Assembly (NCBI GenBank): GCA_028247015.1
Contig: JAOKFJ010000006.1
Location: forward strand, 1 to 52,157
DNA from: Methylophilaceae bacterium
GTDB taxonomy: Bacteria > Pseudomonadota > Gammaproteobacteria > Burkholderiales > Methylophilaceae
Reading direction: 5' to 3'
Length of the DNA: 52,157 nt
Shown: one piece after another, positions 33,013-41,885 of the stretch
Layout: the number at the start of each line of letters is the position of its first letter
Numbering within the stretch: position 1 is the first letter of the stretch
The notes under the pieces: model-generated
What the model saw: the letters and a program-made list of their open reading frames with translations, nothing else
The model's database searches: none
What the model was told of the DNA's origin: nothing
Program-made: the position numbers and the translations under genes

Positions 33013-33800
33013 TCTACAAAACTAACCTTTTCATTATAATCTTTGTCTGAAGTTTCAATACTTACTTGTTCATCTATGTAAGGCTCAAAACCAGAGTCAG
33101 CGGTGTCTTCATAATCAATTTCGCTAGTAGATTTATCATTAACAAGTGCTTCTCTATATTGCAAGTATGCATCTCGTTGAAAAGCATATGGGTCTAATGA
33201 AGCACTACCTAAAATGTCAGATGCATTAATAAGCTCTGCGCGTTTATCAATAATCTGGACTATTCTTATTTGGTTTCGGGTTCGAACATCATCTACATAG
33301 CTAATTGGATCAAACAAAATCGTGTCTGTAGCTAAGCCTGCTCCATCCCTAAGAGAAGATGGTCCTAGAAAAGGGAGAACTAAATATGCTCCGTGACCAA
33401 TACCATAATGTCCAAGAGTTTGCCCAAAATCTTCTTTTCTTCGTTCACCACCATTAATGGTATGAACATCAATAAAACCTAAAATACCTACTGTAGAATT
33501 TAATAAAACTCGACCTGAATCATGAACTGCATGATCTATTTTTAACTGGAGTACATCATTAATTACTGTAATAACATCACGAATATTGTTATAAAAGTTA
33601 TTCACCCCTTTAACGGCAAAATTTGGCATAACTGCTTTGTAGCCTTTTGCTACTGGCTTTATAACTGCTCCATCAACTGCCTCATTGAAGTCGTATACTG
33701 CACGATTCAATCCCTCAAGAGGATCATTATCTTCTGTTGTAAATGCTATAGCTGGAGTAAGAAAAGCTAATATTAAAATGTATTTGATTAATTTTTTCAT
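33009..33800 (-). CDS. mlaA: Phospholipid-retention protein MlaA (VacJ), no lipobox
   Basis: A 263-residue MlaA. DPLEGLNRAVYDFN, RVLLNSTVGILGF and GQTLGHYGIGHGAYLVLPFLGPS are the family signatures. MlaA removes mislocalised phospholipids from the outer leaflet of the outer membrane. Unlike E. coli MlaA it has a signal peptide (about 1-20) with no cysteine at the cleavage site, so it is not an acylated lipoprotein. The acidic C-terminal tail (about 215-263) is longer than usual. Confidence 0.93.
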   Translation of the reverse strand: MKKLIKYILILAFLTPAIAFTTEDNDPLEGLNRAVYDFNEAVDGAVIKPVAKGYKAVMPNFAVKGVNNFYNNIRDVITVINDVLQLKIDHAVHDSGRVLLNSTVGILGFIDVHTINGGERRKEDFGQTLGHYGIGHGAYLVLPFLGPSSLRDGAGLATDTILFDPISYVDDVRTRNQIRIVQIIDKRAELINASDILGSASLDPYAFQRDAYLQYREALVNDKSTSEIDYEDTADSGFEPYIDEQVSIETSDKDYNEKVSFVD

Positions 33801-33876
33801 ATATAAGAATCATTATCCCAGAGTGTTGTATTTAAGTCTATAAGTAATAAAAACTTCACCCCTACTTAGTGTTATA

Positions 33877-33894
33877 TGTTGTTTTTATACAACA
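33877..33894. repeat. Small hairpin after phr
   Basis: TGTTGT/ACAACA with a 6-base loop lies immediately 3' of the photolyase stop. The T run follows only on the plus strand, inside the photolyase end, so it is not a convincing terminator for phr; it may still slow transcription into mlaA. Confidence 0.25.
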
Positions 33895-35310
33895 TTATTT
33901 TTTTTCGGAGTAAATATCTAAAGCTTTTATTCTTTGTTCGGAGTGATTAACTATTGGCATTGGATAATCTACTCCAAGAGTAATTCTTTCACCTATTGTG
34001 TAATATTTTTTTTCTACCCAGGGATCGTGAATTTCACTTGCAGAGAAAGTACTAAGTTCTGGAATATACTTTTTAATAAATTTACCCTCTGAGTCAAATT
34101 TTTTAGATTGTAGAATTGGGTTAAAGATTCGAAACCAGGGCTGGGCATCACAGCCAGTTGATGCGGCCCATTGCCAACCACCATTATTAGCAGAAAAATC
34201 GAAATCAATTAATTTTTCTGCAAAATAAGCTTCTCCCCACCTCCAGTCTATTAATAAGTCTTTCACCAAAAATGAAGCTGCTATCATTCTTAATCTATTA
34301 TGCATATAACCAGTTTTATTTAATTGTCGCATTGCAGCATCAATTATTGGATAGCCAGTCATTCCATCTTTCCAGGCCATGAAGTATTCAGGGTTATTTT
34401 CAAATTTAAGATCATTATATTTTAGTTTAAAAGCTTTGCCTTCATTTACATGCGGGAAATTAAATAAAATTTGAAAATAAAAGTCTCGCCATATTAATTC
34501 ACTTAGCCAAACAGAGGCGCCTTCCGATGAGGCCTTTAATGCTACTTTTGCTAGTTGCCTTATTGAGACTGTTCCAAATCGATTGTGGACTGATAAGTAA
34601 GAAACACCTTTTATGCTTGGGAAATTTCTTTTAGTTCCGTAATCATGAATTCTTTTTTTAAAGTCTTCAATTAATAATGCACCTCCATCTTCACCTACTG
34701 GGATTGGTAAACTTTTTAAATTTGATTCTTTAAATCCAATATCTTCAAGTTTTAGCATTGGTATTGGATTAAGTTTTGCATAATTTTTGCTTAATGATTC
34801 ACAGTTAAATTGATTAATTCCTTCAGAGAATAATTTTTTAAGGTGACTATTTTTGTATGGCGTAAAAACACTATAAGGTGTTTCTGACTTAGTTAAAATT
34901 TCATTTTCTTCGAAAAGAACCTGGTCTTTATATTGAAAGCATTCTATTTTCAACTTGTTAACTATTTCAGTATCTCTTTTTCTTGCGTATGCCTCGTAAT
35001 CTTTATTTATGTATAAGGCATCACATTGGTAATCCTTTACAAGTTCTGGAATTATTTCCTTAGGATCTCCATATTTAACAATTAGATCTGAATTAAATTT
35101 ATTAAGTTGTTTTTTAATTTGAAGTAGAGACTCCCAAATAAACTCGACTCTTTGATCTTTTTTATTTTCAAGGGCTTGTAGAATATTTGAATCAAAAATA
35201 AATATGCAATGTACAGAAGTCGACTCATTGAGGGCATGGAACAGGGCGGCATTATCATATAATCTTAGATCCCTTCTTAGCCATAACAAACTTTTATTAA
35301 ATTTATTCAC
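33895..35310 (-). CDS. phrB: Deoxyribodipyrimidine photolyase
   Basis: A 471-residue photolyase/cryptochrome family protein. The N-terminal LLWLRRDLRLYDNAAL marks the antenna-binding domain; SELIWRDFYFQIL, AAMRQLNKTGYMHNRLRM and WRWGEAYFAEKLIDFD with NNGGWQWAASTGCDAQPWFRI-type residues mark the FAD domain. It repairs UV-induced cyclobutane pyrimidine dimers using blue light, which suits a sunlit-water lifestyle. It overlaps rlmH by 8 bases. Confidence 0.96.
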   Translation of the reverse strand: MNKFNKSLLWLRRDLRLYDNAALFHALNESTSVHCIFIFDSNILQALENKKDQRVEFIWESLLQIKKQLNKFNSDLIVKYGDPKEIIPELVKDYQCDALYINKDYEAYARKRDTEIVNKLKIECFQYKDQVLFEENEILTKSETPYSVFTPYKNSHLKKLFSEGINQFNCESLSKNYAKLNPIPMLKLEDIGFKESNLKSLPIPVGEDGGALLIEDFKKRIHDYGTKRNFPSIKGVSYLSVHNRFGTVSIRQLAKVALKASSEGASVWLSELIWRDFYFQILFNFPHVNEGKAFKLKYNDLKFENNPEYFMAWKDGMTGYPIIDAAMRQLNKTGYMHNRLRMIAASFLVKDLLIDWRWGEAYFAEKLIDFDFSANNGGWQWAASTGCDAQPWFRIFNPILQSKKFDSEGKFIKKYIPELSTFSASEIHDPWVEKKYYTIGERITLGVDYPMPIVNHSEQRIKALDIYSEKK

Positions 35311-35764
35311 GATGATAAGGGTGATTGTTTAATATTGAAAAAGATCGATAGAGTTGTTCAGCAAGAAATATTTTTACTAGGTGATGGGGAAGCGTCATTC
35401 GAGATAAACTTAAAGTAGATGAAGACTTATTAACTACAGATGAGTCAAGGCCATCTGCACCACCAATAATAAACGTAATTGATGAAAAGTTTTCTATCCA
35501 GTTTGACATTTTTTCTGAAAATTCTTTGGAAGAGTATAGTATTCCGCTCTCTTCTAAAGCAATTAAATAAGTATCCTTAGTATGATTAAGTAATTTATTA
35601 CCTTCTTCTTTCTTTTTTTGATAAATAGAATCAAATTTCGTTTCAGACTTTATTTCGATCCATTCTAATGAACATTGATGCTTTATTCTTGATGTATAAG
35701 CCGCTAATGATTCTGACACCCACTGAGGGGGTTTATTTCCAACTGATAATATTCTAATTTTCAC
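35303..35764 (-). CDS. rlmH: 23S rRNA pseudouridine-1915 N3-methyltransferase RlmH
   Basis: A 153-residue SPOUT methyltransferase. ITFIIGGADGLD is the SAM-binding knot and LSRMTLPHHLVKIFLAEQLY with the final HPYHRE is the conserved C terminus. It methylates pseudouridine 1915 in helix 69 of 23S rRNA. It follows rsfS by 16 bases, the usual pairing. Confidence 0.97.
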   Translation of the reverse strand: MKIRILSVGNKPPQWVSESLAAYTSRIKHQCSLEWIEIKSETKFDSIYQKKKEEGNKLLNHTKDTYLIALEESGILYSSKEFSEKMSNWIENFSSITFIIGGADGLDSSVVNKSSSTLSLSRMTLPHHLVKIFLAEQLYRSFSILNNHPYHRE

Positions 35765-35780
35765 GAGAAATAAAAAGCGC

Positions 35781-36107
35781 TCAGCTTCCAGACCATAATT
35801 CTTCTAAATTGTAATATGCTCGAGTTGGTGGTGTCATGATATGGACAATAATATCCCCTACGTCTACTAATACCCAGCTACCTTCTTCTTCTCCCTCAAT
35901 ACCAATAACCTCAATATCAATTTCTTTCATTTTTTCTGCTACGTTTCTTGCAAGAGCTTTAGTTTGTCGGGAGGAGCTTGCACTTGCAATAATCATGAAG
36001 TCTGCGAGCGAGGTCCGCTTTCTTACATCAATAGATATTACATCAAAGGCTTTAATATCCTCTAATGCTAACGTAATTTTCTTTTCTATATTTTTAACTG
36101 AGACCAA
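35781..36107 (-). CDS. rsfS: Ribosomal silencing factor RsfS
   Basis: A 108-residue RsfS/Iojap protein. FMIIASASSSRQTKALARNVAEKM and GSWVLVDVGDIIVHIM are the family motifs. It binds ribosomal protein L14 on the 50S subunit and blocks joining with 30S under low nutrients. It is normally next to nadD and rlmH; here panD takes the nadD place. Confidence 0.95.
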   Translation of the reverse strand: MVSVKNIEKKITLALEDIKAFDVISIDVRKRTSLADFMIIASASSSRQTKALARNVAEKMKEIDIEVIGIEGEEEGSWVLVDVGDIIVHIMTPPTRAYYNLEELWSGS

Positions 36108-36115
36108 GTTTAGAT

Positions 36116-36496
36116 TTAAGCTGCTTGTATTGCAATAGAATGCTTACTTATCGTAATCTCATTCTTATTATTAACATAGACAAGAAGTGGCTGATATTTG
36201 GGCAATTCTTGTTCATTGTAATTTCCATAAGTAGCAATAATTAACATATCGCCAGGATTTGCTTTATGAGCTGCGGCGCCATTAATAGAAATAATTCCAG
36301 AATTCTTTTCCGCAGAGATAGCATAAGTAGTAAAGCGTTCACCATTTGTAATGTTATATATATTAATTTGTTCGTATTCGCTGATATTTGCAGCTTCAAG
36401 GAGCTTTATATCGATAGCGCATGAGCCCTCATACTCTAGTTCAGAGTGTGTAACAGTTACTCGATGTAATTTGGATTTAAGCATTACTCTTTGCAT
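36116..36496 (-). CDS. panD: Aspartate 1-decarboxylase precursor
   Basis: A 126-residue pyruvoyl enzyme making beta-alanine. The self-cleavage site Gly-Ser is visible in YEGSCAID (Gly24-Ser25), with [10 protein letters not shown] upstream and [17 protein letters not shown] downstream. With panC and panB immediately upstream on the same strand it provides beta-alanine for pantothenate. The ATG at 36496 is the conventional MQR start; M6 is an alternative. Confidence 0.95.
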   Translation of the reverse strand: MQRVMLKSKLHRVTVTHSELEYEGSCAIDIKLLEAANISEYEQINIYNITNGERFTTYAISAEKNSGIISINGAAAHKANPGDMLIIATYGNYNEQELPKYQPLLVYVNNKNEITISKHSIAIQAA

Positions 36497-36533
36497 ATAT
36501 TTAAATTCTCTTTAAAAATCGTAATCATTATAG

Positions 36534-37373
36534 TCAGTTAGGCTGCCCTATGCAAAATTCTATACTGTCAATTAATCGGACACCTTTGAATGTGCCTGCA
36601 CCCAAAATTACAAGCTCACTGTCATTATATGATGGTTCTCTAAGGTCAGAAACTTTTCTAATTTCAATATATTCAACATCCCAACCCAGACTTTCTAAGT
36701 GTTTTATATTGTCACCAATTGTACTTTGCTTATTATGACCAGATTTTGCTTGATTAACAATATTTTGGAGTGCCTTATAAAGATTTGCAGCATCAATTAA
36801 GTGTTCTTTTGTAAGTAAATTATTACGTGAACTCAGGGCTAAACCATCCTTATTTCTTATTGTCTCCCCTCCAATAATCTTTATTTTAGGGTAATTATGT
36901 TTAGCAAAGTATTTAACTAAAAAAAGCTGTTGATAATCTTTTTTACCAAAAATAACTGATTCTGGCATTACTAAATCAAATAATTTATCAATTACAGTAA
37001 TAACACCATTGAAGTGGCCTGGCCTAAATTTTCCGCAAAGATCATTTGAAATTGGAGGTAAGTCGTAGATATTATTTGTGTGCTCAGGATAAACTTCCTT
37101 TAAATTTGGCATAAAAAGAATTAAATTTTCATATTGTTCAAGCAATTTAATGTCTTTATCAGGGGTTCTTGGGTAGCTATCTAAATCTTTAATTGAGTTA
37201 AATTGAGCAGGATTAATAAAAATAGAAACAACAACAGTTTTAGAGATTGATATAGCTTTATTAATAAGGCTTAAGTGCCCCTCATGAAGATTGCCCATAG
37301 TAGGAACAAATGCAATATGTTCTTTATTGAAAAGTAATTCACGAATATCTCGGATAGTTTCTACTTTATCCAT
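36534..37373 (-). CDS. panC: Pantothenate synthetase
   Basis: A 279-residue enzyme joining pantoate and beta-alanine with ATP. VPTMGNLHEGHLSLI holds the HIGH-like nucleotide motif, and VIFGKKDYQQLFLVK and LSSRNNLL are conserved. It overlaps panB by 8 bases and is 37 bases upstream of panD. All conserved motifs look intact, in contrast to panB. Confidence 0.95.
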   Translation of the reverse strand: MDKVETIRDIRELLFNKEHIAFVPTMGNLHEGHLSLINKAISISKTVVVSIFINPAQFNSIKDLDSYPRTPDKDIKLLEQYENLILFMPNLKEVYPEHTNNIYDLPPISNDLCGKFRPGHFNGVITVIDKLFDLVMPESVIFGKKDYQQLFLVKYFAKHNYPKIKIIGGETIRNKDGLALSSRNNLLTKEHLIDAANLYKALQNIVNQAKSGHNKQSTIGDNIKHLESLGWDVEYIEIRKVSDLREPSYNDSELVILGAGTFKGVRLIDSIEFCIGQPN

Positions 37374-38100
37374 TAGTAGTCTTTTTAGTGCTCTCGATAA
37401 ATCTTATAATTGCAGTCATACAAGATATAGGTTTATTAGAAAATTTATCCTTTTTTACTTTTAAAAATTTAGAAGTTACACCAATTAGGTCATAGATAAT
37501 CTCAACATTTCCGCTACATAAATTTGACGAACGAAAAGCAATAGTTGGAATAGTTAAATTTTTTGTTAGTAATTTATCTGTTTTATTTCCCATCATTGAA
37601 AGCACTATCATTTGAGCTCCATTATCTTCTAACGCTTTTGCTATTTTTAAGGATTTCTCTGAATCTACTTTAGTTGATGGCTTATTCATTGTCTGTGGAA
37701 TATAACCAATATGTGCACAAATCTTTATCTTATTTTCTGATAAGAACTTGACGATAGCTAACATGGAAGTACCGCCCTCTATTTTTATCATATCTGCGCC
37801 TGCATTGATTAGCGCTCTTGCATTTAATAATGCTTCATTTTTAGTTTTTAATGCTGATAAAGGCATATCTGAAATAATAGGAAGGTTACTGGATCCAAGT
37901 CTTACTGCACGGGTGTGGTAGATTATTTCATCTATAGTTACTTTTCTTGTATTTTTTTCTCCCTTAACAACAATACCTAATGAATCACCGACCAGAGCTG
38001 CATCACATTTACATTTTTCTAATAAGTTCGAAAATGTGGCGTCATAACAGGTAATTATGGAAATTTTTTCCTTCCTTAATAATGTACCTATTCTATTCAT
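37366..38100 (-). CDS. panB: Divergent ketopantoate hydroxymethyltransferase
   Basis: A 244-residue PanB-like TIM barrel, about 20 residues shorter than E. coli PanB. N-terminal substrate and metal motifs are kept: CYDATFSN, LVGDSLGIVVKG, SDMPL (metal Asp) and MIKIEGG. In the C-terminal half the catalytic Glu of the usual LVLEC strand is Ser (IVLSMM), and the GIGAG-x-x-x-DGQ loop is replaced by AFRSSNLCSGNVE. It is an intact frame coupled to its neighbours (ATGA with the kinase, 8-base overlap with panC). It may be a functionally shifted or decaying enzyme. Confidence 0.82.
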   Translation of the reverse strand: MNRIGTLLRKEKISIITCYDATFSNLLEKCKCDAALVGDSLGIVVKGEKNTRKVTIDEIIYHTRAVRLGSSNLPIISDMPLSALKTKNEALLNARALINAGADMIKIEGGTSMLAIVKFLSENKIKICAHIGYIPQTMNKPSTKVDSEKSLKIAKALEDNGAQMIVLSMMGNKTDKLLTKNLTIPTIAFRSSNLCSGNVEIIYDLIGVTSKFLKVKKDKFSNKPISCMTAIIRFIESTKKTTNG

Positions 38101-38744
38101 ATTAATTTTGGATTAAAGTATTCTCTAACACTTGAAATTTTATTTATTCTATCAATTAGCATATCTAATGCTGCCTTATCTTCTAGAATATCAAGATCCT
38201 GATTATTAACTATCAATACGTTTGAATTATGATTGTTATGAAAATAATTACTATATGATTCTGCAATTCTCTCAAGATATTCGGTTGTAATTCTTTGTTC
38301 GAATTTAATATTCCTTTTTTCAACACGGTGTCTTAATAAATCAACTGGAGTTTGAAGATAGATCACTAAATCAGGTACAGGAGCCTTAAGCTCTAGATGC
38401 TGATAGATCTGATGGTAAAGTTTGTATTCATCGTTATCAAGATTTAACTTTGCAAAGATAGGGTCTTTTTGTAAAAAGAAATCTGAAATTACACCATTTC
38501 TAAAAAAATCCTTTTGTTTTAGTTCGGTAATTTGATTAGCCCGCTGAAAAAGGAAAAAAAGTTGAGTGGGAAGTGCATAATGTTTCATATTTTCATAGAA
38601 TTTAGGCAAAAAAGGATTTCTTTCAGCTTTTTCAGAAAACATATGAGCATGAAATTGATTTGCTAGTAGCTTTGCTAAAGTCGATTTACCAGAGCCAATT
38701 GGTCCTTCAACCACAATATATGGATATTTAGTAAAAATATTCAA
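38097..38744 (-). CDS. Deoxynucleoside kinase
   Basis: A 215-residue kinase of the deoxyadenosine/deoxyguanosine kinase family. P-loop GPIGSGKST (14-22), QLFFLFQRANQ and a LID-like VEKRNIKFEQ region are visible. It salvages deoxynucleosides. It is embedded between folK and panB, as in many Betaproteobacteria, and overlaps both by 4 bases. Confidence 0.93.
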   Translation of the reverse strand: MNIFTKYPYIVVEGPIGSGKSTLAKLLANQFHAHMFSEKAERNPFLPKFYENMKHYALPTQLFFLFQRANQITELKQKDFFRNGVISDFFLQKDPIFAKLNLDNDEYKLYHQIYQHLELKAPVPDLVIYLQTPVDLLRHRVEKRNIKFEQRITTEYLERIAESYSNYFHNNHNSNVLIVNNQDLDILEDKAALDMLIDRINKISSVREYFNPKLI

Positions 38745-39244
38745 GCTAGAACCTTTTTGATAGTTTGCATTGTTAGTCCTGATATAAGGTTCTTCACTGA
38801 ACCATATTTAGGAATTTGAATTATAGGTGATATTTCTAAAAGGGGTATTAACACAAATAATCTCTCATGCATTCTTGGGTGAGGAATAATTAATGATTCA
38901 CTGTTCAATATTAAATCATCAAACAACAAGATATCAAGGTCTAATGTTCTTGGACCATTCTTTTCTTTTCTAATCCTTCCGAATTTAAGTTCAATATCAA
39001 GTAACTTAATAAGTAGATTATTATAATTTATTGACGAAGAAATTTGTATGACAGCATTAATAAAGTTTGGTTGATCTAAAAAGCCAACGGGGGGAGTCTC
39101 GTACAAGCTTGAGGTAGCTATAATATTGATATCATCTATTTCTTCAATTAAATTAATAGCATCCTTAATTTGTTGTTGAGGATTATCTAAATTACTGCCT
39201 AAACCAATAAATATATTATGCATTTTCTTTAAAGTTATGTTCAT
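38741..39244 (-). CDS. folK: Hydroxymethyl-dihydropterin pyrophosphokinase
   Basis: A 167-residue HPPK with IFIGLGSNLDNP, SSLYETPPVGFLDQPNFIN, GPRTLDLDILLFDD and IPHPRMHERLFVLIPL, all hallmark motifs. It transfers pyrophosphate to the pterin in folate synthesis. The ATG at 39244 gives 167 residues; the Met at codon 8 (39223) places the usual IFIGLGSN start nearer the N terminus. pcnB ends 7 bases upstream. Confidence 0.94.
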   Translation of the reverse strand: MNITLKKMHNIFIGLGSNLDNPQQQIKDAINLIEEIDDINIIATSSLYETPPVGFLDQPNFINAVIQISSSINYNNLLIKLLDIELKFGRIRKEKNGPRTLDLDILLFDDLILNSESLIIPHPRMHERLFVLIPLLEISPIIQIPKYGSVKNLISGLTMQTIKKVLA

Positions 39245-39251
39245 GTGTCAA

Positions 39252-40451
39252 TTAATTTTTCTTATTCTCATCTGCTTCTAAAAATTTTATCCACCAAGAA
39301 GCTGTATTTGTAAGTGTTTTATCCTTGAAGCTTCTAAGTAATAAAAAGTCATATGCTGCTCTAAATCTAGGATGTTTAAATAAACGGTATACTCTTTTTG
39401 GGTTTAAATTCTCAAAACGTGGTTGAAGTCGCCATATTTCTGACATAGTAATAGCAAATCTTTTTTGAATTGGAAATATTCTTGATTGCTTGAGAAGCGT
39501 ATTATCAATTGCCTCATTTAGTGCTGTTGAAGTGTGAATATTTTTAGAATTTTTGTTCCAGGCTAATTTAACGTCTGGCCATAAAAAAACTGCCAGCAGA
39601 AAGCCTGGGTTAATAGATTTATTATTTAAAATTCTATAGTCAGTATTAACAAGTCCTTGGTTTATAAATTCATATGACTCTGGACTAAGTAGAGCTGGAA
39701 AATATTTATGAGCTAATAGAAATTTCTTAAATAGAGTCATACTCTTAACTCCATGCCCAGTTAAAAATAATTTCATAATTTCATCGAACAGTCTGGAGTA
39801 GGGAACCTTATCTAGTAGTGATAGTGATTGATCAATATGGTCAGTTAATAATCTATTTAAGGGCATGCCTAGCTTAGCTGAAAAACGAATAGCCCTTAGA
39901 ATTCTTATCGGGTCCTCATCAAATCGAATTTTTGGATCACCAATTAGATTCAGCTGTTTTTTTTGAATGTCCTTGATACCGCCATAGAAATCAATTAATT
40001 TATTTCTTACTGGATCATAATACAAGGCATTGCAGGTGAAGTCTCTTCTAGCTGCGTCTTCTTTTATGGAGCCAAATTCGTTGTCTTTAAATACTCCATT
40101 CTTCATTTTAACTTTATTTTGAGGTGGTGATCTAAACGTTGATACTTCTATTATTTCAAAATGTCTAATGACATGAACAATTTGAAATCTACGCCCAATA
40201 ATTCTTGATCTTTTAAAAATTGAGCGCACTTGATCGGGGGTAGCATTTGTTGCTATATCAAAATCTTTTGGTTTCTGACCAATTAGAATATCTCTAATTG
40301 CACCTCCTACAATAAAGGCATCAAATTTATTATTTATCAGTGTTTCAATTATTTCGATTGCAAATGGACTAATTAAGTTGTGATCAATTCTTGTAGGACT
40401 AAAGTATGTGCCTATCTTTTTTTTAATAATGTTAAGAAAATTACCGGTCAT
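39252..40451 (-). CDS. pcnB: Poly(A) polymerase PcnB
   Basis: A 399-residue class II nucleotidyltransferase. FIVGGAIRDILIG and PKDFDIATNATPDQV carry the catalytic DxD; RRDFTCNALYYDP and DPIRILRAIRFSAKLG are typical of PcnB. It adds 3' poly(A) tails that promote RNA decay; a CCA-adding role is less likely given the conserved RRIIGRRFQ-like region. The pcnB-folK-dgk-panBC order is a betaproteobacterial pattern. Confidence 0.93.
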   Translation of the reverse strand: MTGNFLNIIKKKIGTYFSPTRIDHNLISPFAIEIIETLINNKFDAFIVGGAIRDILIGQKPKDFDIATNATPDQVRSIFKRSRIIGRRFQIVHVIRHFEIIEVSTFRSPPQNKVKMKNGVFKDNEFGSIKEDAARRDFTCNALYYDPVRNKLIDFYGGIKDIQKKQLNLIGDPKIRFDEDPIRILRAIRFSAKLGMPLNRLLTDHIDQSLSLLDKVPYSRLFDEIMKLFLTGHGVKSMTLFKKFLLAHKYFPALLSPESYEFINQGLVNTDYRILNNKSINPGFLLAVFLWPDVKLAWNKNSKNIHTSTALNEAIDNTLLKQSRIFPIQKRFAITMSEIWRLQPRFENLNPKRVYRLFKHPRFRAAYDFLLLRSFKDKTLTNTASWWIKFLEADENKKN

Positions 40452-40463
40452 GAATTGATAGTG

Positions 40464-41009
40464 CTAAATATTTTTTTTCCAGAAAATATCATTAATATTT
40501 TTGGACTTGTTGAAGTGTCGAGCTAATACGAAAAGAAAATCTGACAATCTATTAATATATTTTAAGGAGAATTCATTTACTTTATCACTTTGATTTAATT
40601 TAAATAAATTCCTTTCCACTCTCCTGCATATAGTTCTGGCTAGATGTGTATAAGCGGATACCTTAGATCCTCCAGGCAGAATAAATTCTTTTAACGCAGG
40701 GAGCTCTTTGTTTATTGTATCAATATTAGACTCTAGAAACTCAACTTTCGATATTGTTAGTTTTGTAAAGTTAGGAATAGAAAGTTCTCCACCTATATCA
40801 AATAAATCATGTTGTATCGTTTTAAGCCATTCTGATTCTTTCGCTGGGATTTCCTCACTAAGAATTATCCCAATAGCAGAATTAAGCTCATCAATACTCC
40901 CTAGCCCTTCAATTCTTGAGTTAAATTTATCTATTCTGGAACCATCACCTAATCCAGTTTTCCCCTCGTCGCCAGTTTTTGTATAAATTTTTGTTAGTCT
41001 ATTTGCCAT
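40464..41009 (-). CDS. PduO-type cob(I)alamin adenosyltransferase
   Basis: A 181-residue adenosyltransferase of the PduO family: IYTKTGDEGKTGLGDG near the N terminus, GSIDELNSAIG in the ATP-binding helix and ARTICRRVERN near the C terminus. It makes adenosylcobalamin from reduced corrinoid. No cobalamin synthesis gene is near, so salvage is more likely. It follows a divergent gap from murI. Confidence 0.93.
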   Translation of the reverse strand: MANRLTKIYTKTGDEGKTGLGDGSRIDKFNSRIEGLGSIDELNSAIGIILSEEIPAKESEWLKTIQHDLFDIGGELSIPNFTKLTISKVEFLESNIDTINKELPALKEFILPGGSKVSAYTHLARTICRRVERNLFKLNQSDKVNEFSLKYINRLSDFLFVLARHFNKSKNINDIFWKKNI

Positions 41010-41071
41010 ATTTTTCCTTAAACTTATTGTACATTAACCTTCTTTATCTAAAGCCTTTATAATGACCTAAA

Positions 41072-41875
41072 ATGAATAAATCTTTTCCTATTGGTATTTT
41101 CGATTCTGGTGTTGGAGGGCTTTCTGTTCTTCAAAGGATTCATTCTAAACTACCGAATGAATCTTTGGTTTATGTGGCCGACTCATTAAATGCACCTTAT
41201 GGGGCCAAGGATGACTCCTTTATATTAGATCGTTCAATCTCTATCGTCGACTTTTTAGTTGTAAACCACCAAATAAAATCATTAGTTATTGCTTGCAATA
41301 CAGCAACAGCCTCTTCTATAGGTAAATTAAGAGAAATTTACGACTTTCCTATTATAGGTATGGAGCCAGCAATAAAGCCAGCTAATGAAGCTTCTAAAAG
41401 TAAAAAAGTGGGTATTTTGGCAACAGAAGGAACAATTAAGAGCTCAAAATTTTCAGCACTTCTCGACTCATATTCTGGTGAAACACAGTTTTTTACGCAA
41501 CCTTGTATTGGTCTAGTAGAGCTTATCGAGCGGGGGCAGATTGAGTCTCATGAAGTAATTTCCTTGTTAAACAAAAATTTAACACCTTTACTAGAGCATA
41601 ATGTTGATGTTGTTGTTTTAGGATGTACTCACTATATTTTTATTAAAAAAAATGTCGAGAATTTTTTTAATAGTGAAATTACTATTATTGAAACTGGTGA
41701 GGCAGTAGCAATGCAAACCCAAAGAATATTGAAAGAATTTAATCTTGAGAGTGATAATCTTGTTGTTCAGCATACGATTTACAGCAATAGCAAAAATTCA
41801 AATATGAATTCAATTGTAAGGTCATTATTAGCTGACTTTGACTTTCTGTATGACTTTCAATCTAATTGGTCTTAG
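41072..41875 (+). CDS. murI: Glutamate racemase
   Basis: A 267-residue racemase supplying D-glutamate for peptidoglycan. IGIFDSGVGGLSV, the first catalytic Cys in ACNTATA and the second in LGCTHY are present. It is a single plus-strand gene between divergent and convergent minus-strand genes. The 62-base gap upstream must hold its promoter. Confidence 0.96.
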   Translation: MNKSFPIGIFDSGVGGLSVLQRIHSKLPNESLVYVADSLNAPYGAKDDSFILDRSISIVDFLVVNHQIKSLVIACNTATASSIGKLREIYDFPIIGMEPAIKPANEASKSKKVGILATEGTIKSSKFSALLDSYSGETQFFTQPCIGLVELIERGQIESHEVISLLNKNLTPLLEHNVDVVVLGCTHYIFIKKNVENFFNSEITIIETGEAVAMQTQRILKEFNLESDNLVVQHTIYSNSKNSNMNSIVRSLLADFDFLYDFQSNWS

Positions 41876-41885
41876 ACTATTTTAG

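Noticed and set aside
33877-33894. Terminator of phr
   Set aside because: The T run lies on the wrong side of the hairpin for minus-strand transcription.
37366-38100. panB as a frameshifted pseudogene
   Set aside because: The frame is open from a coupled start to a coupled stop, and similarity continues to the C terminus; the changes are substitutions and short deletions.
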